Positions 1 through 5,867 of a stretch of DNA of 10,726 bases are shown here, piece after piece. Under the pieces are notes generated by a model. The model had not been told where the DNA came from and ran no database searches. It was given only the letters and a program-made list of their open reading frames with translations. Made by a program: the position numbers and the translations under genes. Where the stretch lies: NCBI GenBank assembly GCA_020200195.1, contig JAIVJE010000081.1, forward strand, positions 1-10,726, given 5' to 3'. The first letter of the stretch is position 1. The number at the start of each line of letters is the position of its first letter. This DNA comes from Acidobacteriota bacterium (GTDB lineage Bacteria > Acidobacteriota > Vicinamibacteria > Vicinamibacterales > 2-12-FULL-66-21).

Positions 1-531
1 CCCCTGACGTGGGGCGGCGGCATCCGGTCGCTGGAAGACATGCACCAGCGGTTCGAACGGGGCGCGGACAAGATCACACTCAACACCGCGGCATTCGACC
101 GGCCGGAGCTCATCACCGAGGCAGCCCGGGCATTCGGCAGCCAGGCCGTCGTGGTGAGCATCGATGTCTGGAAACCCGGACCCGGAGCCGGTGTAGTGTA
201 CGTCGACGGGGGCACGCGTCCGACCGGATGGTCGCCGGCCGACTGGGCCCGGGCGTGCGAGGAGCGCGGCGCCGGCGAGATCCTGTTGCAGACTATCCAA
301 CGCGACGGCACGGCTAGCGGCTATGACATCGAGTCGATCGGCGAGGTCGCCGGGGCGGTGTCGGTGCCGGTGATCGCCTGCAGCGGGGTCGGCCGCTTCG
401 AGGATTACGCGGCGGGCATCGCCGCCGGCGCCTCTGCGGTCGCCGCCGCAAACCTGTGGCATTTCAAGGAACTGGCGGACCGAATGGGGAAAAAAGCGCT
501 GATGAAGGCCGGCGTTCCGGTCAGGTTGTAG
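1..531 (+). CDS. hisF: HisF-type synthase subunit paralogue, 5' end missing (amidotransferase module)
   Basis: The frame is open from base 1, so the N-terminal third or so lies left of the window; 176 residues remain of a family usually near 250. Seen: the barrel signatures W-G-G-G-I-R-S at the left edge, V-S-I-D-V-W (Asp codon 163-165), G-A-G-E-I-L-L, a T-I-Q-R-D-G-T-A-S-G-Y-D loop (Gln codon 298-300), and the C-terminal A-A-A-N-L-W-H-F-K-E. In histidine biosynthesis HisF with HisH makes imidazole glycerol phosphate using ammonia from glutamine. Here the next gene is a WbpG-type amidotransferase, so by analogy with hisH2-hisF2-wbpG in the P. aeruginosa O-antigen cluster it probably relays ammonia for sugar amidation, not histidine synthesis. 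HisF normally has Asp where this protein has the Gln of T-I-Q-R-D-G, which fits a specialised paralogue. The family call is firm; the non-histidine role is inferred from context. Confidence 0.9.
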   Translation, partial: PLTWGGGIRSLEDMHQRFERGADKITLNTAAFDRPELITEAARAFGSQAVVVSIDVWKPGPGAGVVYVDGGTRPTGWSPADWARACEERGAGEILLQTIQRDGTASGYDIESIGEVAGAVSVPVIACSGVGRFEDYAAGIAAGASAVAAANLWHFKELADRMGKKALMKAGVPVRL

Positions 532-547
532 GAGACGAATCGAAGCC

Positions 548-1582
548 ATGCAGTACTGCGTGAAATGCGTGTACCCCGCCGTCGCCGCGACGCCGCTCAC
601 CTTCGATCAGCACGGTGTCTGCACCGGATGCCGCGTGGCGGAGATGCCGCGCGCCATCGACTGGAACGGACGGTGGCGGCTCTTCGAGGCGCTGGTCGAG
701 GAGTATCGATCAGCGAGTGGTTACGACATCCTGATTCCGGTCAGCGGGGGAAAGGACAGTTATTTCCAGACCCATGTAGCCGTCAAGCGGTTGGGCCTCA
801 AACCGCTGCTGGTGACCTATCACGGCAACAACTACCTGCCGGAAGGGGAGGACAACCTCCATCGGATGCGTGAAGTCTTCGACTGCGATCACATCATCGT
901 CCGGCCTGGCGTCGACGTGCTGATCAAGATGAACCGGATAGGGTTCCGGCTGCAGGGAGACATGAACTGGCATGCCCACTGCGGCATATTCACGTCCCCG
1001 ATTCAGGTGGCGGTACGCTACAAGGTCCCGCTCATCCTGTGGGGCGAGCACGGGTTCATGGATCTCGGCGGCATGTACTCGTACAACGATTTCGTCGAGT
1101 TCACTGCCAAACACCGGCTCGAGCATGCGCTCCGCGGATTCGACTGGCACGACTTCACGGCGCTTGTGATGCGCGAATACGGGTGGCGCGCCGCCGAGCA
1201 GCCGTTCGAGCGCACTTACCGCACGATGTCGAACCTCGACGACATGCACGAGAACGGCATCCACGACTACTTGAAGTTCGTGAAGTTCGGGTACGGTCGC
1301 GCGACGGATCACGCGTGTAAGGATATCCGCTCTGGCCTGATGACGCGGGCAGAGGGTATCGAGAAGGTGCGGACTTACGATCATGTGAAGCCGCGCCGCG
1401 ACCTCACGCGCTGGCTCGACTACGTCGGGATGAGCGAGCGGGAGTTCGACGCGGTCTGCGATACGTTCCGGGACCCGCGCATCTGGAGAGCGGAGGACGG
1501 GCAGTGGGTGAAAGAGAACGTCTGGAGGCGGCCGTCGGCGTACGGCCCGGTGAGCCAGCCACTCACATCGGTCGCGCGATAA
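548..1582 (+). CDS. wbpG: WbpG-type N-acetyl sugar amidotransferase (PP-loop ATPase)
   Basis: 344 residues. The N-terminus carries two Cys pairs (C4/C7 and C25/C28) resembling a zinc knuckle, followed by the PP-loop ATP-pyrophosphatase signature S-G-G-K-D-S at residues 66-71, then a C-H-A-H-C-G-type segment and W-G-E-H-G-F, all typical of the N-acetyl sugar amidotransferase family (WbpG, PseA). These enzymes activate a sugar acetamido group with ATP and add ammonia, giving an acetamidino group; in P. aeruginosa WbpG acts with HisH2 and HisF2. The length is slightly below the usual 360-380, the difference being at the C-terminus. The start is 16 bases after the HisF paralogue, with an AGGAGA ribosome site at 530-535. 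The 3' end overlaps the next gene. The cytoplasmic substrate is presumably a nucleotide-linked N-acetylated sugar, but which one cannot be read from the sequence. Confidence 0.92.
   Translation: MQYCVKCVYPAVAATPLTFDQHGVCTGCRVAEMPRAIDWNGRWRLFEALVEEYRSASGYDILIPVSGGKDSYFQTHVAVKRLGLKPLLVTYHGNNYLPEGEDNLHRMREVFDCDHIIVRPGVDVLIKMNRIGFRLQGDMNWHAHCGIFTSPIQVAVRYKVPLILWGEHGFMDLGGMYSYNDFVEFTAKHRLEHALRGFDWHDFTALVMREYGWRAAEQPFERTYRTMSNLDDMHENGIHDYLKFVKFGYGRATDHACKDIRSGLMTRAEGIEKVRTYDHVKPRRDLTRWLDYVGMSEREFDAVCDTFRDPRIWRAEDGQWVKENVWRRPSAYGPVSQPLTSVAR
1492..1496 (+). promoter_or_regulatory. Shine-Dalgarno deciding a GTG start inside the upstream gene
   Basis: A perfect GGAGG lies inside the 3' end of the amidotransferase gene, 7 bases before GTG 1504. 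It supports the early start of the methyltransferase and a 79-base overlap. The alternative ATG 1633 has only a weak AGGT upstream. Confidence 0.55.
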
Positions 1583-2577
1583 GCGAAGAAGACATCCGGC
1601 CGTCGCGGCTCGCCGACGGTCAGCAGGTCGCCATGCTGCAGGACGTCGGCCGGATGCTGAGCCGGCGCGACGAGTTCGTGGATGTCGCGTGTCCCGCGTG
1701 CGGCACGCACGAACGGACGCTGCGTTTTCGCAAGTACGGCCTGACGTACTGGGCGTGTGCGCGCTGCGCGATGGTCTACACGTCCCCACGGCCGTCTCCC
1801 GCCACCCTCGACTGGTTCTACCGCGGATCCGTCAATTATGCGTACTGGCACCGGCACATCTTTCCGCAGTCGGAGCAGGCTCGCCGGACCCGGATCGTCG
1901 TGCCGAGAGTAACGCGATTTCTGGATATCTGCCGCCGCTTCGGCGTCACGGGCGGATCGTGCCTCGAGATCGGCGCCGGCTACGGTACGTTCTGTCAGGA
2001 GCTGCACTCGCGTGGCGTGTTCTCGCGGATCGTCGGCATCGAACCGACGCCGGATCTCGCGGCGCACGGCCGGGCGTCCGGCCTCGAGATCATCGAGCAG
2101 CGGTTCGAAGAGGTGTCATTCGCCGAGAACGCCCGGTTCGATGCCGTGGCGTTCTTCGAGGTCATCGAGCACATCTTCTCGCCGCGGGAATTCCTGGAGC
2201 GGTGCCGCCATGCGCTGAAACCGGGAGGCGTCCTCGTCCTGACCTGCCCCAACATCGAAGGCTTCGACGTGATGGCGCTCGGCCCGCTGTCGGACACTGT
2301 GGACGTCGAGCACCTGAACTACTTCAATCCGCGCGCTCTGAAGTTGTTGCTCGATACCTGCGGATTCGAGCTGGTCGGTGTGGAGACGCCCGGCGAGCTG
2401 GATGCGGAACTCGTACGCAAGAAAGCGCTGAGCGGCGAGTATCCGCTCGACGAGCAGCCGCTGCTTCGGAAGATTCTCATCGAGGATTGGGACCGGCTCG
2501 GGGGCACCTTTCAGGCGTTCCTCAAAGAGCACGGCCTCTCGTCGCATCTGTGGGCCGGCGCGCGGCTCCGCGGATGA
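1504..2577 (+). CDS. Zinc-ribbon class I SAM-dependent methyltransferase
   Basis: 357 residues from GTG 1504. A four-Cys zinc ribbon (C63-x2-C66 and C85-x2-C88) is followed by a linker with R-Y/N-Y-A-Y-W-type aromatics, then the class I SAM-binding motif L-E-I-G-A-G-Y-G-T-F (154-163), the post-II motif F-F-E-V-I-E-H-I (217-224) and H-L-N-Y-F-N-P (270-276), as in methyltransferases commonly found in O-antigen and capsule clusters. It probably methylates a sugar or sugar nucleotide; substrate and acceptor atom are unknown. The start is uncertain: GTG 1504 has a strong ribosome site but overlaps the preceding gene by 79 bases; ATG 1633 would avoid the overlap but drop the E-D-I-R-P-S-R-L-A-D-G-Q segment, which resembles the N-terminus I recall for relatives. 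No ATG, GTG or TTG in this frame lies between the two. The next gene begins 22 bases after the stop. Confidence 0.87.
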   Translation: MGERERLEAAVGVRPGEPATHIGRAISEEDIRPSRLADGQQVAMLQDVGRMLSRRDEFVDVACPACGTHERTLRFRKYGLTYWACARCAMVYTSPRPSPATLDWFYRGSVNYAYWHRHIFPQSEQARRTRIVVPRVTRFLDICRRFGVTGGSCLEIGAGYGTFCQELHSRGVFSRIVGIEPTPDLAAHGRASGLEIIEQRFEEVSFAENARFDAVAFFEVIEHIFSPREFLERCRHALKPGGVLVLTCPNIEGFDVMALGPLSDTVDVEHLNYFNPRALKLLLDTCGFELVGVETPGELDAELVRKKALSGEYPLDEQPLLRKILIEDWDRLGGTFQAFLKEHGLSSHLWAGARLRG

Positions 2578-2586
2578 CCGTTTGTC

Positions 2587-2591
2587 GGAGG
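2587..2591 (+). promoter_or_regulatory. Shine-Dalgarno deciding GTG 2600 as dioxygenase start
   Basis: GGAGG lies 8 bases before GTG 2600. It sits downstream of the alternative TTG at 2582, so the GTG is the better start. Confidence 0.6.
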
Positions 2592-2599
2592 ACCAGCCA

Positions 2600-3463
2600 G
2601 TGACCGCTTTTGCCCAGCTCAGACGCACTGCAAAGAGCGTCGTTCAGAAGAGTCCCGTCATCGGCGGCCTTGCCAGCCGCATCGAGTATCACCTGCAGGC
2701 CCGTCACTTTCCGACCGACTTCACCGGCGCGCAGGCCGAGCTGCGGCCGTGGCTCGATCAGCTTCACCGCGACGGCGTCGTGTTGCTCCCTGGCTACTTC
2801 GATCGCCAGACCTGTGAGGCCTGCATCCTTGAGCTCGATCACGCCATGGCTGCCAGACTGGACATCGTGCAGGTCAGTGGCAGCGATCGCCGCGTGTACG
2901 GCGCCGAGCACCTGTCGCCCGTCGTCCAGCGCTTCGCTGCCGACCAGAACTTCCTCACTGTCGCGCGTCTCTATACGGGTGACGACATCGTCAATGCCTT
3001 CACCCTGGCGCAGCGCACCCATCGGCTGGAAGGGTCGCAGATCGCCAACAGCGGCTGGCATCGCGACTCGTTCTACCGACAGGTGAAGGCATTCCTCTAT
3101 CTGACGGATGTCGACGTAGACTCCGGTCCATTTCAGTACCTTCGCGGCTCCCACCGCTACGACGAGTTCCTGCGCGACCAGCGGCGGTATGGCTTCAAGT
3201 TCCATCAAGGCAACTTGCAGGAGGAGGCCACGCGGATGGCGGATCGCGAGCCTCAACGGCTGGCGTCGGTCACGGTGCCGGCCGGCACCGCCGTGCTGGC
3301 GAACACCTTCATCATCCATCGCGGATCGCCGATCCGGCAGACAGGGCACCAGCGATACGCGTTGACGAACTACTACTTTCCGCGGACGGATTGCACGCAG
3401 GAGCTGATCGACCACTATGCACCGCTGGTATCGCCGGGGGCAGTCCTCTCGCAGCGTGGCTAA
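2600..3463 (+). CDS. Phytanoyl-CoA dioxygenase (PhyH) family Fe(II)/2-oxoglutarate oxygenase
   Basis: 287 residues from GTG 2600, a normal size for the family. The iron-binding facial triad is visible: H154-R-D156 in G-W-H-R-D-S-F and the distal H240 in I-I-H-R-G-S, followed by R252 in Q-R-Y-A-L-T-N-Y-Y, which fits the 2-oxoglutarate carboxylate clamp. Other family features are G-V-V-L-L-P-G-Y-F near residue 55 and G-P-F-Q-Y-L-R-G-S-H around residue 180. Such enzymes hydroxylate, desaturate or epimerise small molecules; members in polysaccharide clusters are presumed to modify a sugar or lipid-linked intermediate, but the substrate here is not known. It is the last plus-strand gene before the convergent gap and probably belongs to the operon of the amidotransferase and methyltransferase. 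No signal peptide or membrane segment is evident, so it should be cytoplasmic. Confidence 0.87.
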   Translation: MTAFAQLRRTAKSVVQKSPVIGGLASRIEYHLQARHFPTDFTGAQAELRPWLDQLHRDGVVLLPGYFDRQTCEACILELDHAMAARLDIVQVSGSDRRVYGAEHLSPVVQRFAADQNFLTVARLYTGDDIVNAFTLAQRTHRLEGSQIANSGWHRDSFYRQVKAFLYLTDVDVDSGPFQYLRGSHRYDEFLRDQRRYGFKFHQGNLQEEATRMADREPQRLASVTVPAGTAVLANTFIIHRGSPIRQTGHQRYALTNYYFPRTDCTQELIDHYAPLVSPGAVLSQRG

Positions 3464-3470
3464 CCCTCGG

Positions 3471-3530
3471 AACTGACGGCTGAAAGCTGAGAGCTGAAAG
3501 CTGACAGCTGATGACTGAGAGCTGAGAGCT
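3471..3530. repeat. Degenerate heptanucleotide tandem repeat (AGCTGAN)
   Basis: About eight head-to-tail 7-base units, each close to A-G-C-T-G-A-N with the last base varying: units at 3471, 3478, 3485, 3492, 3499, 3506, 3513 and 3520, fading out by 3530. It begins just 8 bases after the dioxygenase stop. Heptanucleotide short tandem repeats of this style are known between genes in cyanobacteria and some other environmental bacteria. Read as protein on the minus strand it gives a spurious Q-L-S-x-I-S type peptide, so it is not coding. The surrounding gap (3464-3586) holds only this repeat and the hairpin at 3566-3585. Confidence 0.85.
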
Positions 3531-3565
3531 ACGAGGTTCAGAGGTCCGCAGGTGGAGGCGGTAAC

Positions 3566-3585
3566 GTCCCCAGACCGGCGGGGAC
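3566..3585. terminator. GC-rich hairpin in the convergent gap
   Basis: GTCCCC (3566-3571) pairs with GGGGAC (3580-3585) around an 8-base loop. A competing longer-range stem pairs GAGGTCC (3541-3547) with GGACCTC (3582-3588). The hairpin sits between two genes that face each other, just beyond the flippase stop at 3587, so it could end transcription from both sides. There is no T-run on either side, so it is not a textbook intrinsic terminator. Confidence 0.4.
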
Positions 3586-3586
3586 C

Positions 3587-4735
3587 TCAGGCTCCGGTGA
3601 GGCGCCCGCAACCGGCCGCCAGGGCGCGCCCTCGGTCGCATGGGCGGCGACGACGATACAGCTTCGTCCGCTTTTCGAAGAAAAGGTACAACGAGAAGAA
3701 CGGCTCGAGTGCCTTGAACAGAAATCCCGCCAGCAGCCACGGCAAATACTGTAGCGCCGCCTGATAATCGGGGTCCACCCTCATTCGGATGAACACGGGA
3801 ATCAGCACGGCCAGCACGGCGCCGAGCAGCACCGTCGTCCCGCCCATGATGCCGGTCAGCCGGACTAATTGACGGCGGCCCTCGGGATCGGGGCGCGCGA
3901 GCACACCGTACGCGTACGGTTCGAACGCACGAAACAGAGTGTTCCCGATCAGAACGACGGCCATGGACAGCTGCAGCGCGACGGCGAAAGGCCCCGCCGC
4001 CGCCGGGCCGAGCATCGCGGTGATGAGCACCAGGTCAGCGGACGTGTTAAGCCACATGCTCGCGACGTTGGGGACGAGCGGGACGCCGAATCGCAGCAGG
4101 TCCGCGGCCGCGTCGCGCCTGACCGTCGCTCCAAGGTACCCGCCGCGCCGCATGAGCACGAGCGCGACACCGGCGGACAGCAGCGATGCCCCGGCGATCC
4201 CGGCGGCGCGACCCCGCCAGCTCAGGCCTTTCATGACGAACAACACCGAGACCGCGAGCTCGACGAGAACCATTGCCACTCGGAAAACGCCGAATGCCAG
4301 CGGACGCTGCTCGGATTGCCACAACACGAGACGGATCGATACGAGCACCTGCGACGTTCCAACGGCCGTTCCGATTACCAGCCAGGCTGGCGTCAGGCTG
4401 GTCGCGTCCGAGACGATCCGTCTCGACAACAGCACTACAGCGACCGCGGCTGCGCCAATGATGACCTGGAGTGCGACAGCGGTGGTGACGAGTGCCCGGA
4501 GGCGCTCCCGCGTCACCCGGAAGAAGTTCACACTGACCGCGCCGTGCATGCTCAGCCCGAGGACGAGGGCGAGCATGCTGGTGTACGCCGTGAACGCGGC
4601 GACGCGTCCATAGTCGGCCGGTGCCAGGTAGATCGTGAGGAGCGGCAAAAGCGCCAGCGGCACGGCCTTCTGCACGGCTTCGGCGGCGGCGTAGACGGCG
4701 ACGTTCTGGAAGATGCGGCGCGACGACCCGGACAT
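3587..4735 (-). CDS. Wzx-type polysaccharide flippase, C-terminally truncated
   Basis: 382 residues from ATG 4735-4733, whose A is the last base of the upstream gene's stop (TGATG). About ten hydrophobic segments are visible, near residues 12-37, 45-67, 82-104, 117-139, 146-168, 177-195, 213-238, 245-268, 293-316 and 327-353. The order and style match the oligosaccharide flippase (MATE/MVF superfamily), which moves lipid-linked repeat units across the inner membrane; the family normally has 12-14 helices. Recognisable sequence stops after F-F-E-K-R-T-K-L (near base 3660). The last 24 or so residues are Arg- and Gly-rich and unlike a membrane protein. I checked the other two minus-strand frames beyond 3660 and neither continues with hydrophobic helices, so a simple frameshift does not explain the loss. 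A start at 4771 is possible but would overlap the upstream gene by 37 bases. The truncated product may not work. Confidence 0.82.
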   Translation of the reverse strand: MSGSSRRIFQNVAVYAAAEAVQKAVPLALLPLLTIYLAPADYGRVAAFTAYTSMLALVLGLSMHGAVSVNFFRVTRERLRALVTTAVALQVIIGAAAVAVVLLSRRIVSDATSLTPAWLVIGTAVGTSQVLVSIRLVLWQSEQRPLAFGVFRVAMVLVELAVSVLFVMKGLSWRGRAAGIAGASLLSAGVALVLMRRGGYLGATVRRDAAADLLRFGVPLVPNVASMWLNTSADLVLITAMLGPAAAGPFAVALQLSMAVVLIGNTLFRAFEPYAYGVLARPDPEGRRQLVRLTGIMGGTTVLLGAVLAVLIPVFIRMRVDPDYQAALQYLPWLLAGFLFKALEPFFSLYLFFEKRTKLYRRRRPCDRGRALAAGCGRLTGA

Positions 4736-5867
4736 CACAGCGGCCGCGCTTCGGGCGTACCGCGCGCCCACGCGCCAGCCTCATCAACGTCGATCGCGGG
4801 GGGCGCGAGCAGAAGCAGGAACAGGCAGCTCAGAAAGTAGAAGTTCGAAAACACGCTGGCGGCGGTGCCGAACGTGCCCAGCGTCAACGCGCCGATGCCG
4901 GCGATTGCCTGGGGATTGACTCTGCGGCGTACGACGAAGGTCAGAAGCAGCGCAAACGCGGCCAGCGCGAGCAACCCGTATTCTGCCACGCACTGCATGA
5001 GGAAATTGTGGAAGCTGGTGACCAGCCTGGGCGCATAGAACCGCGCGGTGATGGCGCGGCTGTTGCCAGGCCCGATCCCGAGAAATGCGGTGTCGTACAG
5101 CGCGCGGAGCCCCGCGATCGCCAGATTCGCTCTGACGTCCACCGAGGTGTAGTTGGACGATAAGCGCAACGACACGATGTGCTCCAGCGGCGCCTCCACC
5201 AGCTCGTGCAGAGAGGTGTCGTGGTCCGGCATGTGGATGGGCACGTCTTTGACGGCGACCGCGGCAATCAGGAGTAAGGTGACCACCCCCGCCACGTGCG
5301 GTATCGACCACTGCCGTCGGTAAGCACGCGGTAGGGCGGAGGTCAGTTTCAACAGCGCCGTGACGACGAGCAACAACGCCGTCGCCAGGAGCACGGCTCG
5401 CGATCCGTTGATCCAGATCACCGCAATGCCGCCAAGCGCTGCTATCAGTCCGGCCGGCCGTAATCGCGAGTACGCGAACAGCACGGCCAGGTACCCGAGG
5501 ATCGCCAGCGACGCTTCCTGACCGGTCCGAATCTCCACAGGACTGCCCTGATCAGAAAGAAGTACAGGACCAGGACAGCGTAATGAATGAAGTACGCCGT
5601 GTTGTGCGACGCCCACCCGGAGGAGGTGATGAATACAAGGCCCAGCGTGTACGTTGCGAGAATCCCGAACGCGATCGCAAACGCCGCCGCCTGCCCTCCT
5701 GTGATGAGCAGGTAACCGCCGACCGGCAACAGGAGCGCCCGGAACAACGTGACGTCACTGTCGGGCGACAGCCGCAGGACCGCCTGTGCATAACCGCACA
5801 GCAGAAACGCATAGACGACTATCCGCACGCGGATATTTGGCGCAGTGTCCAGGTCCGCGTCGTTCAT
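4735..5867 (-). pseudogene. O-antigen polymerase/ligase (Wzy/WaaL-like) membrane protein, frame broken
   Basis: Two minus-strand frames together make one O-antigen ligase/polymerase-like protein. The first part starts at ATG 5867-5865 (TGATG overlap with the upstream stop) and has four membrane segments through roughly residue 110, ending near R-A-V-L-W-R-F-G-P. The second part, in another frame, picks up near base 5525 with T-G-Q-E-A-S-L-A-I-L-G-Y and carries family hallmarks: I-N-G-S-R-A-V-L-L, G-I-G-P-G-N (codons about 5079-5062), H-N-F-L-M-Q-C-V-A-E-Y-G-L-L (His codon 5010-5008) and about six membrane segments. Read separately, the second frame opens at 5616, but its first 28 or so residues are merely the other frame of helix 4. 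Joined, the parts give about 378 codons, short of the usual 400-450, so a small internal deletion (3n+1 bases) is more likely than a one-base slip. Either is possible, including a sequencing error. Confidence 0.75.

Noticed and set aside
710..1789. Long minus-strand open frame (359 codons)
   Set aside because: It is antisense to the amidotransferase, whose PP-loop and family motifs are clear; its translation is Arg/Pro/His rich without any domain, a usual shadow in GC-rich DNA.
2522..3415. Long minus-strand open frame (297 codons)
   Set aside because: Antisense to the dioxygenase with its complete metal triad; no recognisable motif of its own.
3471..3530. CRISPR array
   Set aside because: The unit is 7 bases, head to tail without spacers, and no cas gene is near.
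3312..3740. Minus-strand open frame across the heptamer repeat
   Set aside because: The Q-L-S-V-I-S type peptide is the translated repeat, a known kind of false gene call; the rest matches nothing.
3869..4840. Plus-strand open frame (323 codons) opposite the flippase
   Set aside because: Very rich in Arg, His and Asp without any domain; the minus strand shows ordered membrane helices.
5445..5867. Separate small four-helix membrane protein
   Set aside because: Possible, but its helices are the expected N-terminal ones of the polymerase/ligase that follows in another frame, and its tail after R-F-G-P becomes Arg/Ser/Cys rich, as expected after a frame shift.
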